A stretch of DNA of 64,000 bases from assembly GCF_004027225.2 (NCBI RefSeq), contig NC_044279.2, forward strand, positions 32,342,705-32,406,704. Direction: 5' to 3'. Shown here one piece after another: positions 37,301 to 49,127 of this stretch (positions are counted from its first letter, which is position 1; the number at the start of each line of letters is the position of its first letter). This DNA comes from Strigops habroptila. Taxonomy: Eukaryota > Chordata > Aves > Psittaciformes > Psittacidae. The notes below the pieces were generated by a model that saw only the letters and a list, made by a program, of their open reading frames with translations, did not search any database and was not told where the DNA came from. A program made the position numbers and the translations under genes.

Positions 37301-40300
37301 TTATCTGCTGCAGTTCTTCAATTCCCAGGCTCCGTAGGAGCCACATTCCTCATGCCATTATCAGGTTTCCCTTACAGTCAGGTAAAGCTTTCTTTTGTAT
37401 TTCTAAAAATACAACTTAGTATATAGATGGTGCCACATTCAATTCCTTTGCTTCCTTTTCACACGTCCCAAATATTTCTTGGCTACCATAATGCCTGATT
37501 CTATTTAATCATTGCTCCAGCACCTTATTCATGGCACATGATATTTGTCAGAATTGTTGGCCTGTCCTTGATTTTCCTTCCTATGGTTCCTGAACTTTCT
37601 CCAGTTCCTTTCTCTTTTTTGGTAATGTGGTGCTTATCACAATATGTGATACAGCCAGGAGGTGTCTGGATAAACCAAAATTGCATAAACTATTGCTTCA
37701 GACAAACAGCCTGGTCCTGCAAATAGACACAGTAATAGGAAAGGTTAGGTTTTCTCCATTCACTAAACCTCTCAACAAGCCAGCTGCAAGCATAAGGGTC
37801 AGGAAATGGATCAGGGTCAAAACTTGAGACATTTTGCTTAAGGAAACTCTAAACAAGCCAAACTAGCATGGCACCATGATGCAAACAGTAGAGATCTTGG
37901 CACTAATTCTGCTCAAGTCAATGGAAATCCTGCTTCTGGCTTTCTTCAGCATTTTACTTAATTCCCTCAACCAACTGCTGTCTTTTCCACCTGCATATCC
38001 CTTTAAGGCAGAACATTTGCTTCAGAAATCAATGTAGCTGTCAACCTCATATACCTCTGAATCAAGTCATTCCTGAGACCATTTCTCAAAATTGATTTAT
38101 TCTATATCCTGTGGAATAAACAATGGCATTATGTCTCCCTAAGCCTATAGCCAACACCTTTGTCCAGTTTATAAACTTCTTTAGTGTACTGTAACCACAC
38201 CGATACACAAGTGAATTCTATGTTAAATCTATCAAACCACATCCCTGGGTCACATCTACTGAAGCTGCTGCACTCAGACCAATGAGTAGTAGTTACAGAG
38301 TTACATCAGTAAAACAACCTGCCCTAATACAGGGATGCTCAATGCTACCATGGGAGCTCTATGTAGCAAAAAATGTTAATGCTTCAACCCAACACATCAC
38401 AAGTATATTTTTAATCTTTGACAGAAACAACAGAGAATACTCATTGCATTAAATGCCTTCCACGGTCTGTGTGAAACTGCATTAAAAGAATGAAAATTGC
38501 TCAGAGAAAAATGATACATTTAACATGTATGTATTTCAGAACTATACTGTGATTGTACCTGTAGGAATTACAATACCTTCAGTGCTGAGGACAATATACA
38601 GAAAGAATTGTGTATGCTTTTATTTTCTGTTCACATATACCATGGCTACTTTACCAATATTTGTTGGTCAAGCAATCTGAAACAAACTTTGTTTGCTGGT
38701 CACATAGAATCATAGAACGGTTGAAAGCTGCTGAAGTGTCAGAGTATTAGTTCTGTATTTATTGGCCAGAATAAAGTACACAGTAACCAAAAGGTAGCTG
38801 TTGGTTCCAGCCATGTGGAGTACACATTTACCAGGGCCAAATCCCAATAATTCCTATTCAGGATACTTAATTCTTTTTTCTGCTTTGTGTTTCAATTTCC
38901 TAAAAACAGAGACTGTGCAGAACTATGTGTTTCCCAACAGTCAGACCTTACAGTTTTAGCTTCACAGATGCATGAAAAGGAAATATCAGAGTATGGTGTA
39001 AGTGCCTTTTGGCACTCCAAAAATTGTACTATATGCTTTAAAAGAAAATTTATTGGGTCATAAATATAAAAGGATGAAATATCTAGAATTAAATAATTTA
39101 CTTTTATTTCTTCACTAAAGATAAATCATTCTGCCACTGTTGCTGCATGCAACATTTTAGTAATAATGTTCATTTACGTTCAGCTTTGTGAATACAAAGC
39201 ATTTTACAAACAGACAACAAAATGGTACTAAACATGCAGATGGACCTCCAGCTCATCTAGCGCTAAAACTAAGAGAATTACTGATATTTCAAATTACTGA
39301 TATATTCAGATTTACACTGCCAGATCTGATGATATTCTAAATTCAAAAGCCCCCCCATACTAAAAAGTCATGCTGACAGTGGGACCAGTTTAAGTTTTCC
39401 TTCCAACTATCTACTACCTTGGGTCCTGAGTACAATTCAGTTCACACAGTTGTGTAATTTTGAAATGGCTTCTTATTAAATACTCTGTTTGCTTTTCCTA
39501 ATCTTAGTGTTGTGAAATGACTCAGGAAATAATGTAGGCCATTAGCCAGCAGGAAAGAAGGAAGGGGTGATGGAAAAATGGCTACTGAGGAAAAGTGAAC
39601 TGATGGTAAACTTCTGGTATTACCCATACAGGGCTCCTTCGCTGCACGTGCCGTTAGTCTGTCGGGGTTTTTAAAGCTAAATGATAAAAATGTGGTATAA
39701 CCTGTGAAGAGAGCTGAAACACCTCCAAAAAATTATTCAGAAAGCTGTCTGGAGTCAGTTAACGAGAAACAGTAAGCACAGGAACAGACAGACCTCAAGC
39801 TGCATGTAGACTGTAATTCTCTAAGTATTGCTAAGTCCACATGAATCGCTTTCCAGAGCGATGCTCAGGCTGCAGCCCTGGCAGGCGAATTAAAAATATT
39901 ATCAGTAAAATGATCCTGTCTCATCTGAGAACATTGGATGGTTTGTGCCTACTTCGAGGGCACAGGCAAACTGCAGCTTCCTACCTCCATCCATTCTTGG
40001 CAATGATTAAAGAAGGCTTTTGCAAAGCTGCAGGAAAGTTTCATGTCATTAAGAGCTCCCTGCATATAGTCCAGCAGCAGCTCTGCCAGATTAAGTGGTC
40101 CAGATGAGCCACATGGCACCATTTCTGCTCTTGAACCACAAGCCTTGGCCCTCACAATGAAGCATGGCTCTGTCCCCAGCAGTTACTGTGTTTGGAGTGC
40201 AATGTTCCAGCAGCAGTTGTGCACTCTGAAAGCATCCCAGGCAGCTGAAGGGGAGCCCCTGGCCATGAGGAGGAAGCACCAGCTGCTGCCATATCCCACC

Positions 40301-43300
40301 AAAGGCTGTCACAACCACATGGACCTGGCAAAACTTAGTGCAAGAGTCTATGGTACACCATCCTACAAAGCTGGCTTTCCTGCACCCCCAAAGTCACTGT
40401 CTATTCACTTCCATTCATTGCTGTAAAACATGATGTGCTGGTTTGGGCTAGGGTAGAGTTAATTTTCTTCATAGTAGCTAGCATGGGGCTGTGTTTTGGG
40501 TTCGTGACAGTATTGATAACACAGAGATGTTTTAGCTATTGCAGAGCAGTGCTTACATATCCTCAAGGCCTTTTCTACTCCTCACCCCACCCCACCAGCA
40601 AACAGGCTGGGGGTGCACAAGGAGCTGGGAAGGGACACAGCCGGGACAGCTGATCCCAACTGACCCAAGGAATATTCCGGATCATATGACATCATGCTCA
40701 GTATATAAAGCTGGGGGAAGAAGGAGGAAGGAGGGGATGTTTGGAGTGATGGCGTTTGTCTTTCCAAGTAATGGTTACTTGTGACAGAGTCCTGCTCTCC
40801 TGGAGATGGCTGAACACCTGCCACGGGAAGTGGTGAATGAATTCCTTGGTTTGCTCTGCTTTTGTGAGCAGCTTTTGCTTTACCTGTTAAACTGTCTTTA
40901 TTTCAACCCATGAGTATTCTCACTTACATTTTTCTGATTCTCTTCTCCCCTCACCGGGTGGGAATAAGTGCGTCTTAGTCATCAACTGGGGCTAAACCAC
41001 AACACATAACCACAACACATGAACACTCACATGAAATCAAGCCAAAAGGGCAGATCAGAGCGCCATATGCAGATCAGTTTTAAAATACTGGCAAATGTTT
41101 ACAGAAAGGTTTTGAAGTTATAAATATCTATTTTTAAATCCTACACAAAAGGTGGATGTGAGAAGTGGGCTTACATTTTTATGTTGGGTTTTGGTGGGGT
41201 TTTCAAGAATTAGCAGAGTAATCACACCAAAAAGGGCTTGAAATGTGCTAACAGCATAATCACTGTTTCCTTGTATCTGTAGCAATGTATTGGCTGACAG
41301 TCACGCTACAGATTAGCTGACATCGTGTGAATCACTGTCAATTTTCAGAGGCATCATTCACATGCCTTATTATTAGGGCATGATTTGCTGTACATGTTTT
41401 TCTCTGCCTGAGGAAACACGGGTGCCTCTGGCTGGTGACAATGTATGGTCAGATTTCACCTCCGTGACAACCCAAAGGAACAGCCAAACCCCACACCATC
41501 TGCCAAAGACTCCATGAGTTTCCTGGGTTCAGCTGTAAAGGTGGCTTCCACCCTCTCTATGCATTGCTATTGAGGAGAAAGCTGGGGATCTGGAAAGCTG
41601 TGGATTTACCAGCTTTGTCCTTCTTTTTCAAGATGCCCACACACTAGCATTCCCCAGCACTTTCTGCTTACCAGTTCTTGTCAAAAGGGACATTACTGTC
41701 ACTTCTCTATCTAAAAGTTCAGTGCGTTGTCTAAGCTCCTTATCTGGGCCTCCTGTACAGTCAATGGGAAGAGATAAGTAGCTCTATATAATGATTCATC
41801 ACCTTAAAACAGATGTCTAAGAGAAGTTGTTTCATCTTCTGGAGGTGTCTCTCTGTATTAGCTATGGATTAGACAAGGTATTTAGTCAACTAGATTAGAC
41901 CAGACACCTATTTTTCATTAAACAGCTAAATGACTCTAACATTCTTCTTATCCTTCATAGGTAACATCAAAAGAATACAATCATCTGTGCAGCCACAAAG
42001 ACTTTCTAAAAAATTATAAAATTCAACCATAAATGCACTACAATTATCTTCTTTGATTTTCAGCATATTACAATTTGTTTAGAAATAATTCCCTCAAGCA
42101 AGGTAAAATCAGGGTCATATGCTGCAAGAGGACAATTCACTGGGTTTTCATTGTTGCAGCTCTATTTCAAAATCTTACAATAGGCCAAAATGCACCATTT
42201 ATTCCAGTAGCATGCACTGATTAGTGAAAATTTTCTACCTGCACCAGTCTACTTGTTGCAGTATTGCCAGCTCCAACCAAACAAAAGTCTCAAGATCAGC
42301 TAAATATTGTTAGTATGAAAAAATAACAAACAGTGAATCCTTTTCCGTCTAACATATGAGGTTTTTAGTCTGTTTACATTTGTAAAGGAAATACTTTTTC
42401 GAGTTGCAATTCAGAATATTCACATGGCCATGAGATTCCAGGGGAAGGGAATTTAACGAACAACACCAAATTGTCCAAGAAGAGAAGATAAAATCCTCAA
42501 CATACAAAATACTTCAAGAGAATTATGTGCTGTAACTTCAGGAAAAAGGCAGCCCTTGAGGGAAATTTTCATAAGCTTTCCAGCACAGAGCAAAGGCCAC
42601 TTCTCCAATGAGACAACTCACCTCAAAGAAACACAGCCCAGGTTACTGAAAATATTTAGGTGCCTAACTTTATAAAGATCAGGGTCTATGTATCTGACAT
42701 TTGAAACAGCCTCCTACCGCTTTACATACCTGCACTTGTTTTCATTTTGAAAAAATTACCTTCCCAATTCTGCTATGGGTCATGACTGATCACAAAAGTA
42801 CCATTTAGAAAAACGAAAGTAAGAGTTAATTTGCAGAGCTACAATATACAAGAATGCGTAACACCTCCAGTGGGCGATGGAGGTAGAGAACTTGCCTTCT
42901 AAAACTCAGGGAGATTTGTTAATGCTAAATATCACCGCACAGTGAAATTTGAAATCTGCACTCAAGAACTTGCCTGATGAGATTAATCCTTACCACATTC
43001 ACCCGTTTTCTAAAAACATAAAGGGTATACTACAAGATTTCAGCAGACCAGCTCATTCTGCAATACAAAATACATTTTATGGAAGTTAATTTGCTAGCAG
43101 TAGGCATGATTTATTCCATGGCTTCCCCTCAGTGAACTGCTTTTCTACAAACTCCACCACTAGTGCAGCTCTGAGATCTTCTGGCAGTGCTTAAATCTTA
43201 CTAAGGACCAAACTTGGGATCCTCTTCCTTTCTTAGAGATGGCACAGCAAGAATCGCCACAGGAGTCCAGCCAATGCTTATATCCCCTACAGGGCCCAGA

Positions 43301-46300
43301 CTGCCAGACTGGTGGCTGGGTCGGAGAGTAGCTGGCACTAGTCTAGTTCTGGCAACCTTACAATGAGGACAAAGACTTGTCCCTTAAAAGCCATTTTGTA
43401 GCCACTCTTAAGATATTCCGGGCACCTCAAACTGGTTCTATCGAATGGCTCATAAAGTTAACTGCAAGCAGGAAAAGATGCTGCACAGTCTGTGATTTCT
43501 GATACTTACAGAAACTTCCCTGCCTCCAAAGGCAAATTCTTACAACAATGAAGGTGTCTCAGTGATCTTGGCAATCAGGGCATAAGAAAATATGCCAAAT
43601 GAATCTCCCCACCCTAAAGAAACTTTCTATTCCCAGAGAACCCCAACAAAACAGGAAAATCCTGAGACTTCTTAGTCACTTCGTTGCCTGAGTGAGGGCA
43701 GCATTTTCCAGGGGCTGGTACAAGCCTAGAGGGAGCTGAGATAAAACACTCTGCTTTTTCCTGCCTTTTATTTTAAGGAACGTTAGTGTTATGTCGCTTG
43801 AGGACACACTCTGGCTACCAGTTGGTTTGAAATCAATAATTAATAAGAACTTATTCACTAAGAGTGAGTCAAAAAGGAAGGAAAAAAATCAGTTCATTTC
43901 AGTAATTCAAGTATCTCCTAGCTGTTATGAAAAAACACAAGAGATTTTACTAAAAATGAGCAATAAGGTATATTGATTCAAATAAGAGTGTTACAGGATA
44001 GAATTTCTGTCCTCTCCTGAGGGGGGAAAAAGCTGACACTGGTCCAAAGAGTCAGCCTGCAGAAGAAGGCTTGCTTTTATTTCCCTGCAGTGCTACCAGC
44101 TTTCTGGATTACCTTAGGCAAGTCACCTCATTTCTTTTTGCTCCAGCTCCTTCTCTACACAGTAGCAATCTCTCCTATCTCACTGGCACATTGCGATGAT
44201 CAATGCATTAAAATGTAAAGTACTCAAATGTTACAGAAAGAAAAGATACATCTATATCACAGAATGGATGTTTGATAGTCCAATTCATGTTTATGGTATA
44301 CTTGTTCTAATGGCTTTCTTTAGTGTTATATGTACTGTACTTTATTGTGCTCTATTTCATTCTGATGCTTTAGGCAAAAATTCCATAAGCTCAATTTTTC
44401 ATCAACTTTTGCAATGGAAGTATCCTATTGTTATGTTTATTTGTTTCATTGCACTTTTCAGTTTCCTTTCTCTGTTAATCTAGAAAAATGCCAAGATTAA
44501 AGCAAAAAGCCAGGTTCTTGCCACATAGAATCATAGAATCATAGAATGGTTTGGGTTGGAAAGGACCTTAAGATCATCTAGTTCCAACCCCCCTGCCATG
44601 GGCAGGGACACCTCATGCCGCCCAAGGCTCTGCCCAACCTGGTCTTGAACACTGCCAGGGATGGAGCATTTACCACTTCTTTGGGCAACCTGTTCCAGTG
44701 CCTCACCACCCTCATAGTAAAGAATTTCCACCTTGAATCTATTCATGGTCATACCATGTATGACCATACTCAGGTTGTAAAGCACTCTCAGTCATACTCC
44801 CCCAGGGCAAATTACCTGAGAAGAGCAGAGATTTTCAAAAAATTATTTCAGGTAGCAGAGTAACTCTGCATTTCTCAAGGTCACTCTGACTTGGTGTCAG
44901 CCAATACTTCTGGAAATCAAGTCATGAAGAAAGATGCGGAGTGGACCTCTTTAAAGCACCTGTGCTACAACAGACTGCATCTCAGCATCCTCCAGATAAT
45001 CTTCCTATGTCAGAAAACACTGCGAAAAAATGTCAAGTCTTCTAATTTATTCAGAAGATATCGGTAGTACTGGAGTACAAGGAGAGGAACCAAATCCCAG
45101 ATTAGCAAGCAGAAATTGAGGACTTCCTCCATGCTTAAGAATTCTTTAGTTTGCTCAGAACTTATACCTGGAGCTTCTCTCATCCTTTCAGAGGCAGTGC
45201 AAGTATAAGCTGCATAGCTGTAAGATGTTTCACTGGGAAATGCTGCTTTACAACAATGCATCTTTAAAAGTTTTTAGCCAAGAACAGTCTGAGCATCCAG
45301 TGTTTCAAAAGCACAACTAGATTCTGCACCGCTCTACCTAGTCAGGGCTATGAATACACACTGTACGCAAATTTCTCACAGAGTAGAAGACAGCATTATG
45401 CATTTATTTTATCAAGGCAAGAGGTCTTCAAAGAATCAGGCCCATAGTGCATGGGGTAGGAGAAATTCAGTTCAGCTAGACAGAAACCCAGCTCTTACCA
45501 CACCTGCTAAAGGTGGTGGGCCCAGTTCACTGTTCCATCGTCAGCACTGGGGCTTCAGCGCAAGGTGGCAAGTGAGTTTATCACATAGCAATAATGCTCC
45601 TTCTGCTTCTCCTTCTTAGGGTTTTATGTAACATGTTGCTTGTTCATGTGATTGTACTCTTAAATCAAAATGAATTTAAAAAAACTATGAACCTGCCCAT
45701 GGCAGGGGGCTGGAACTAGATGATCTTAAGGTCCTTTCTAACCCAAACCATTCTATGATTCTATGATTTCATTACATTTAATTTTTAAAAATCACTGTAA
45801 CAATGGAAAGTGGTGATTTTAATATTTTACAGACAACATAAAAATACTTATTTCAAGCTCACTCACTAGATGATGTATCTAGGATGTGACACTGGTTACT
45901 TGTTAAGTTTTTCATCTAAGAACATTTTGGAGGAGAACTCAAAATACACAGGCAGATAAACACTTGAAATAGTCAAACTAAATCCTTTAAATCTTGTAAA
46001 TTAAGGGAATGGAAACTTGTTAAAACTGCTGCTGAAGGGAAAAGCTACCATAACCAGATGGACCAGATCGAGAGTGCGATCCCAGTCGTCTCCTTTGCTG
46101 CCATGGATAAGAGTTTTCCAGTTTACAGAAAGAATACAAGATTTTCTTCTTTAGCACTTTCACAGAGTGTTAAAAGGTACCCTAAAACGTAGTGCTTTCC
46201 TCATGTCTTTCCTTGGTAGGTGCTCTGGATACATGTTGTTTCTGGAACTGTAAAAAGGTTCGGCTTATTCAGTCCAGTCCCTGGTGTGATTTTATATTCC

Positions 46301-49127
46301 TTCCTTTCTGAGCACTTTTGGTGACCTCACCAGAATTAGGGACTACATGAGAAATACAGATTACTGATTCCAAAAAGTCTGGTATTTTTTCAATTCTCTT
46401 TTATATTTATTTATTTATTTATTAACCCCTGGATTACGCCAAACTAGTTTGTTAGAGTACTTTTAGTTCGAGCATGATCTATGAAGCACTTGCTTGTTCA
46501 GAAAGATTTAAAAAAAAATTTTGCTTTATCATATTCAATAGTCTTCTTAAAGAATTAAACCAAGATTTTCTAAAATGCCATGTAATTTGGGGGATCCAAA
46601 TAGGAAAGAGTTTATTCCCCCCCCCAAAAAAAGACAAAAATCAGTAAATTGAAAACCTCTACCTAGTACAAATTATTTAATTAAAATACCTTCATTAGTC
46701 CATGAAGGCTAAAATTCTTATTCTGCCAAAACTGTTTTGCCTTATCCATAAACAAGAAATGTAACACACAGCCTGACCACCCCAGCCCTACTCACAAAAA
46801 CAAGTGTCCAGTCTGAAGAGTTCCCCCAGTGTACGCCTACACTAGAGAGAAGAGACTCCTTAGAAACCAGAGATCTGGCTCAGCAGGACAGTTCCAATCT
46901 GCTTTACACTCACTAAAGTTCAGACACCTAAGAGACCTCATCACTTGAAGACATGTAAATCAGATCAGAATCAACAGACCCCTGTTAGAACATATACGTT
47001 TTTGTTGTACATCTACATTCACAGGAGAAGGTTTTTTTCTGAGTACATAATACATAAGGAAACCTAGTATTTCTCACTGCTCAAACAGAACAGCCTGGTG
47101 CTTTTGCTCAAAGCTTCCTCCGAAATCCCTGGGATATGTGGGATTGGAAGAAACATAGGATCAGGCTCCAAATCACTAGGCAGACCTACCACGCTTTGCT
47201 GACTTCAGAAGTACTGCTGTAGGCCAATCAAAGAAAGAGCTAACCCTGAAAGCAAAGATTTGAAAAACTTGGTATTCAGGAACTTCTGTAATACTTAGAA
47301 AAAGTTTACCTACAGCGATGAGCGCTGGGGGATCTGCTGTCTTCCCTTGTACATTGCCCAGTACGCATAAACATAGCATTATCTCTAGAGTGGTTTTGGG
47401 GGGGAGGGAATATGCACCTAATTCCAGGAAGATGGCACTTGTCCTGTTTCCTGGACTGGTCTATAGCTGGTTAAAATAAACATGTTTAAATAACTGATGT
47501 GCTCAAGATAACACGGCAGCTGAGGTCTGGAATATTCAGAAATGTTAATGCTCACTTCTCTGACTCTCTCCTGCCTACCTTTGAAATATATCATGCTAAT
47601 GGATCAAAAATTGTTCTGGATTTTGCAGAACAGTTGTAGGATTTGACTGAAGTAAAACTATGCTTGAAAAGAAAACAACTGTTATTAATTCTGGCTCTTT
47701 TAATTCTGTTATTAATTCTGGGCTTTTGGTTTCACGCCTTAGAGCCTTACTTCAGTAAATACGATTCTGCTTGTCTGATTTTCATTTTAAGTACATTTAA
47801 AACAGCATGACCATAAATAAAAACTCTGAAAACACCACACAAGACTGACATAAATTGATACATTACAATGGAAGGGGAAAATATAGATGGTGAGTCTAAT
47901 GCCGAATTTCGTGAATTAACTTCGAATTCAACTTCATCAGTCCCATGACTGACAGAAGTGCGCATTCCTAAAACTGCTTTAAAACGTTGTTCACGCCCAG
48001 ACAAAAATATATTGATATGAAAACCGGCACATTCAATAAACGAATGTGTTTTGTAAAACTACTTGTTTCCAGTTCAGTGACAGAAAGCCGACCTCCCGCG
48101 ACAACAGCACCGTGGGCAGTCCGGGTGGCCGGAGAACTGGTCAAACTGGCCCCCAGAAGGGACACATCTCCCACCATCCCGAAAAGCGCTGGCTTGTACT
48201 CAAACACCGGACCGAACGGCTAATTACAGACAATTACAGACCTTTTACACACTTTTAAAGCCCCCCCCCCCCCCTTTTTTTTTTCTTTTCCGCTCCCGGT
48301 TTTGACAAACTTCCAGGCAATTACCTCCTTTGCTTGAATTAATTGTCTTTTTAGTAGGAAGAAACCGGTGCCTCACCCATGGCTGCCCCCCCCCCCCCGA
48401 GATGGGGCGCTCGAGCTGTCGCTATCGAGGGGGACGGGACCACTCGTCTTTCTCCCAAAACTAGGAATTTCAGACGTTCCAGGGGCGCCCGTTGGCGATG
48501 AAGCTCTTTTACCGTCCTTCCAGGCTATGAACTAGCAGACCTGCAAGAGCTGCGGTTCGGGGTAGTTAAATGCACTCCTTCCTCACCACCAGCCCAAGCC
48601 TTGGCCGCACTCGCTGCACCCCAGGTGCGCCGGACCGCGCGGTTCACAGCCGCCCGCTAGACCGGCCCGGCGCGGGGAGCCCCACCGCGGGCAGTGCACC
48701 CCGGCGGGGCACGGCCTCCGCCTCGCCCTCGCGAAGCCCCTTCTGTCCCGTCCCCCCGGCGCTCGGACGAGGGAAGGGGCCGGCGCTCACCTGTGGCTGC
48801 CGGCGGGAAGACGCCGCCTCTCTCCGCCTCCGGAGCCCGCGCTGGCAGGCGGCCGCCGTCCGCCGCGGAGGGGTTAAGCACTTGAAAAGCCCATCTTGTC
48901 GGGTAGGGACCCCCTGAGGGGCTGATTTGTTCCGCCGCAGGGCACAGCTTGAGGGGGACGGGGCTCGCGGGGAGGGGACGGAGCTGGGCAGGGCTCGGCG
49001 GCGCCCCGGCCCGCAGCAAGTTCTCGATGAGGAAACTTTTGCCCAGGTTGCCGAAGCCCGGCGCCGCCGGCAGGTTGAGGAGAGCCGAGGAGCCCACCAG
49101 GTCCCAGTACAGGGCGCTGGGCAGCAT
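28035..49127 (-). CDS. DBX2: DBX2 homeobox transcription factor, four exons
   Basis: Joining 49127-48791, 35448-35353, 30752-30565 and 28355-28035 on the minus strand gives 942 bp, or 313 residues. DBX2 is a nuclear homeodomain repressor that helps specify interneuron progenitors of the intermediate neural tube. The homeodomain is residues 164-223 with R168 (HD5), L179 (HD16), F183 (HD20), W211 (HD48), F212, Q213 (HD50), N214 (HD51) and R216. An intron falls between HD44 and HD45, a common homeobox intron site. Residues 32-38 (FLIENLL) fit an eh1-type Groucho-binding motif. The N-terminal region is shorter than in human DBX2 (about 339 aa), mostly in the low-complexity part after the eh1-like motif. 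Introns are about 13.3, 4.6 and 2.2 kb, all GT-AG, with phases 1, 1 and 0. The start is chosen at the conserved MLPSA. Confidence 0.96.
28517..28698 (+). mobile_element. CR1 3'-end fragment in DBX2 intron 3
   Basis: The sequence 'ctggaacacgctgcccagag', 'gcaggggggttggaagtaaa', 'gatctttaaggtccctcc' and GATTCTATGA form a sense CR1 tail of about 180 bp. It lies 160 bp from exon 4, antisense to DBX2. Confidence 0.92.
29387..29402 (+). repeat. G16 homopolymer
   Basis: Sixteen consecutive G residues lie in DBX2 intron 3. The length is likely to be unstable between individuals or reads. Confidence 0.9.
29740..29890 (-). mobile_element. old CR1 fragment (antisense) in DBX2 intron 3
   Basis: 'gtcattcaggttgcaaggaa', 'gatctaacctcctgcacaaa' and 'gagggccttgtcaagttctg' follow the order of an inverted CR1 3' region, but are diverged and lack the octamer tail. 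Boundaries are approximate. Confidence 0.6.
30565..30752 (-). CDS. DBX2: DBX2 exon 3 (most of homeodomain)
   Basis: The acceptor TTTCCACTAG precedes 188 bp encoding residues 145 (part) to 207, ending LGLKESQ with the donor GTAAGAAATG. It carries homeodomain positions 1-44. The reading frame enters in phase 1: the codon split with exon 2 is Arg145. The open frame beginning at 30741 starts at a GTG (Val149) and is not a real start. Confidence 0.97.
30753..35352. other. DBX2 intron 2
   Basis: This intron of about 4.6 kb lies between exons 2 and 3. Apart from the unexplained open frame at 31.4-32.0 kb, I recognise no gene or repeat family. Confidence 0.8.
31439..31978 (-). other. 179-codon open frame of unknown nature in DBX2 intron 2
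   Basis: An ATG at 31978 opens a frame of about 179 codons on the minus strand, the same strand as DBX2. The frame stays open upstream to about 32008. The predicted protein has many Cys and Trp residues and no domain I recognise. The plus strand of the same interval also has a frame of over 100 codons, so the interval is generally poor in stop codons. It could be a decayed retroposed or viral sequence, or chance. No promoter or splice evidence supports a gene. Confidence 0.2.
35353..35448 (-). CDS. DBX2: DBX2 exon 2
   Basis: The acceptor TTTCTTGCAG and donor GTAAGTTTTT enclose 96 bp. In the frame set by exons 1 and 3 (two bases finish codon 113, one base starts codon 145) it encodes PPFYSACCGGSC and PASPTAFP, conserved in DBX2. 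The longest open frame over this interval is a different frame and gives an unrelated peptide, so the exon is easy to mistranslate. Confidence 0.95.
38703..38730 (-). mobile_element. short CR1 tail remnant
   Basis: ATAGAATCATAGAACGGTTG is the inverted CR1 3' end. It cannot be followed beyond about 28 bp. Confidence 0.6.
40429..41022 (+). mobile_element. ERVL-type solo LTR in DBX2 intron 1
   Basis: The element spans 40434-41017 (584 bp), from TGTGCTGGTTTGGG to ACCACAACA. It is flanked by perfect 5-bp direct repeats CATGA (40429-40433 and 41018-41022). The body resembles a common avian ERVL LTR: 'tagagttaattttcttcata' near its start, a TATA box GTATATAAAG at 40701-40710, and 'aaactgtctttatttcaacc' near its end. 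Just before its end the 13-bp unit AACCACAACACAT is duplicated in tandem. It lies antisense to DBX2. No internal retroviral sequence remains. Confidence 0.85.
44524..44745 (-). mobile_element. CR1 3'-end fragment in DBX2 intron 1
   Basis: It begins with three ATAGAATC-type octamers, then 'ggtttgggttggaaaggacc', 'cccctgccatgggcaggga' and 'ctgttccagtgcctcaccac'. This is a well-preserved inverted CR1 tail of about 220 bp in the same orientation as DBX2. Confidence 0.95.
45692..45768 (+). mobile_element. CR1 3'-end fragment
   Basis: 'cctgcccatggcagggggct', then 'gatcttaaggtcctttc', then CATTCTATGATTCTATGATT: an intact sense CR1 tail of about 77 bp. Confidence 0.95.
46405..46423. repeat. (TTTA)n microsatellite
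   Basis: About five TTTA units in DBX2 intron 1. Confidence 0.85.
48261..48284 (+). repeat. C14 T10 homopolymer junction
   Basis: Fourteen C residues run directly into ten T residues about 500 bp inside intron 1 from DBX2 exon 1. The minus (transcribed) strand reads A10 then G14. Confidence 0.9.
48386..48398 (+). repeat. C13 homopolymer
   Basis: Thirteen C residues, so G13 in the DBX2 transcript, about 390 bp into intron 1. Confidence 0.88.

Larger units (their letters stand above)
35449..48790. other. DBX2 intron 1
   Basis: This 13.3-kb intron is AT-rich. It holds one ERVL-type solo LTR, three CR1 fragments, a (TTTA)n tract and two poly-C tracts. No other gene was recognised; a 95-codon hydrophobic frame at 44196-44483 has no support. 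Confidence 0.85.

Noticed and set aside
44196-44483. 95-codon hydrophobic frame in DBX2 intron 1
   Set aside because: AT-rich sequence readily encodes Phe/Ile/Leu/Tyr runs. No supporting signal was seen.
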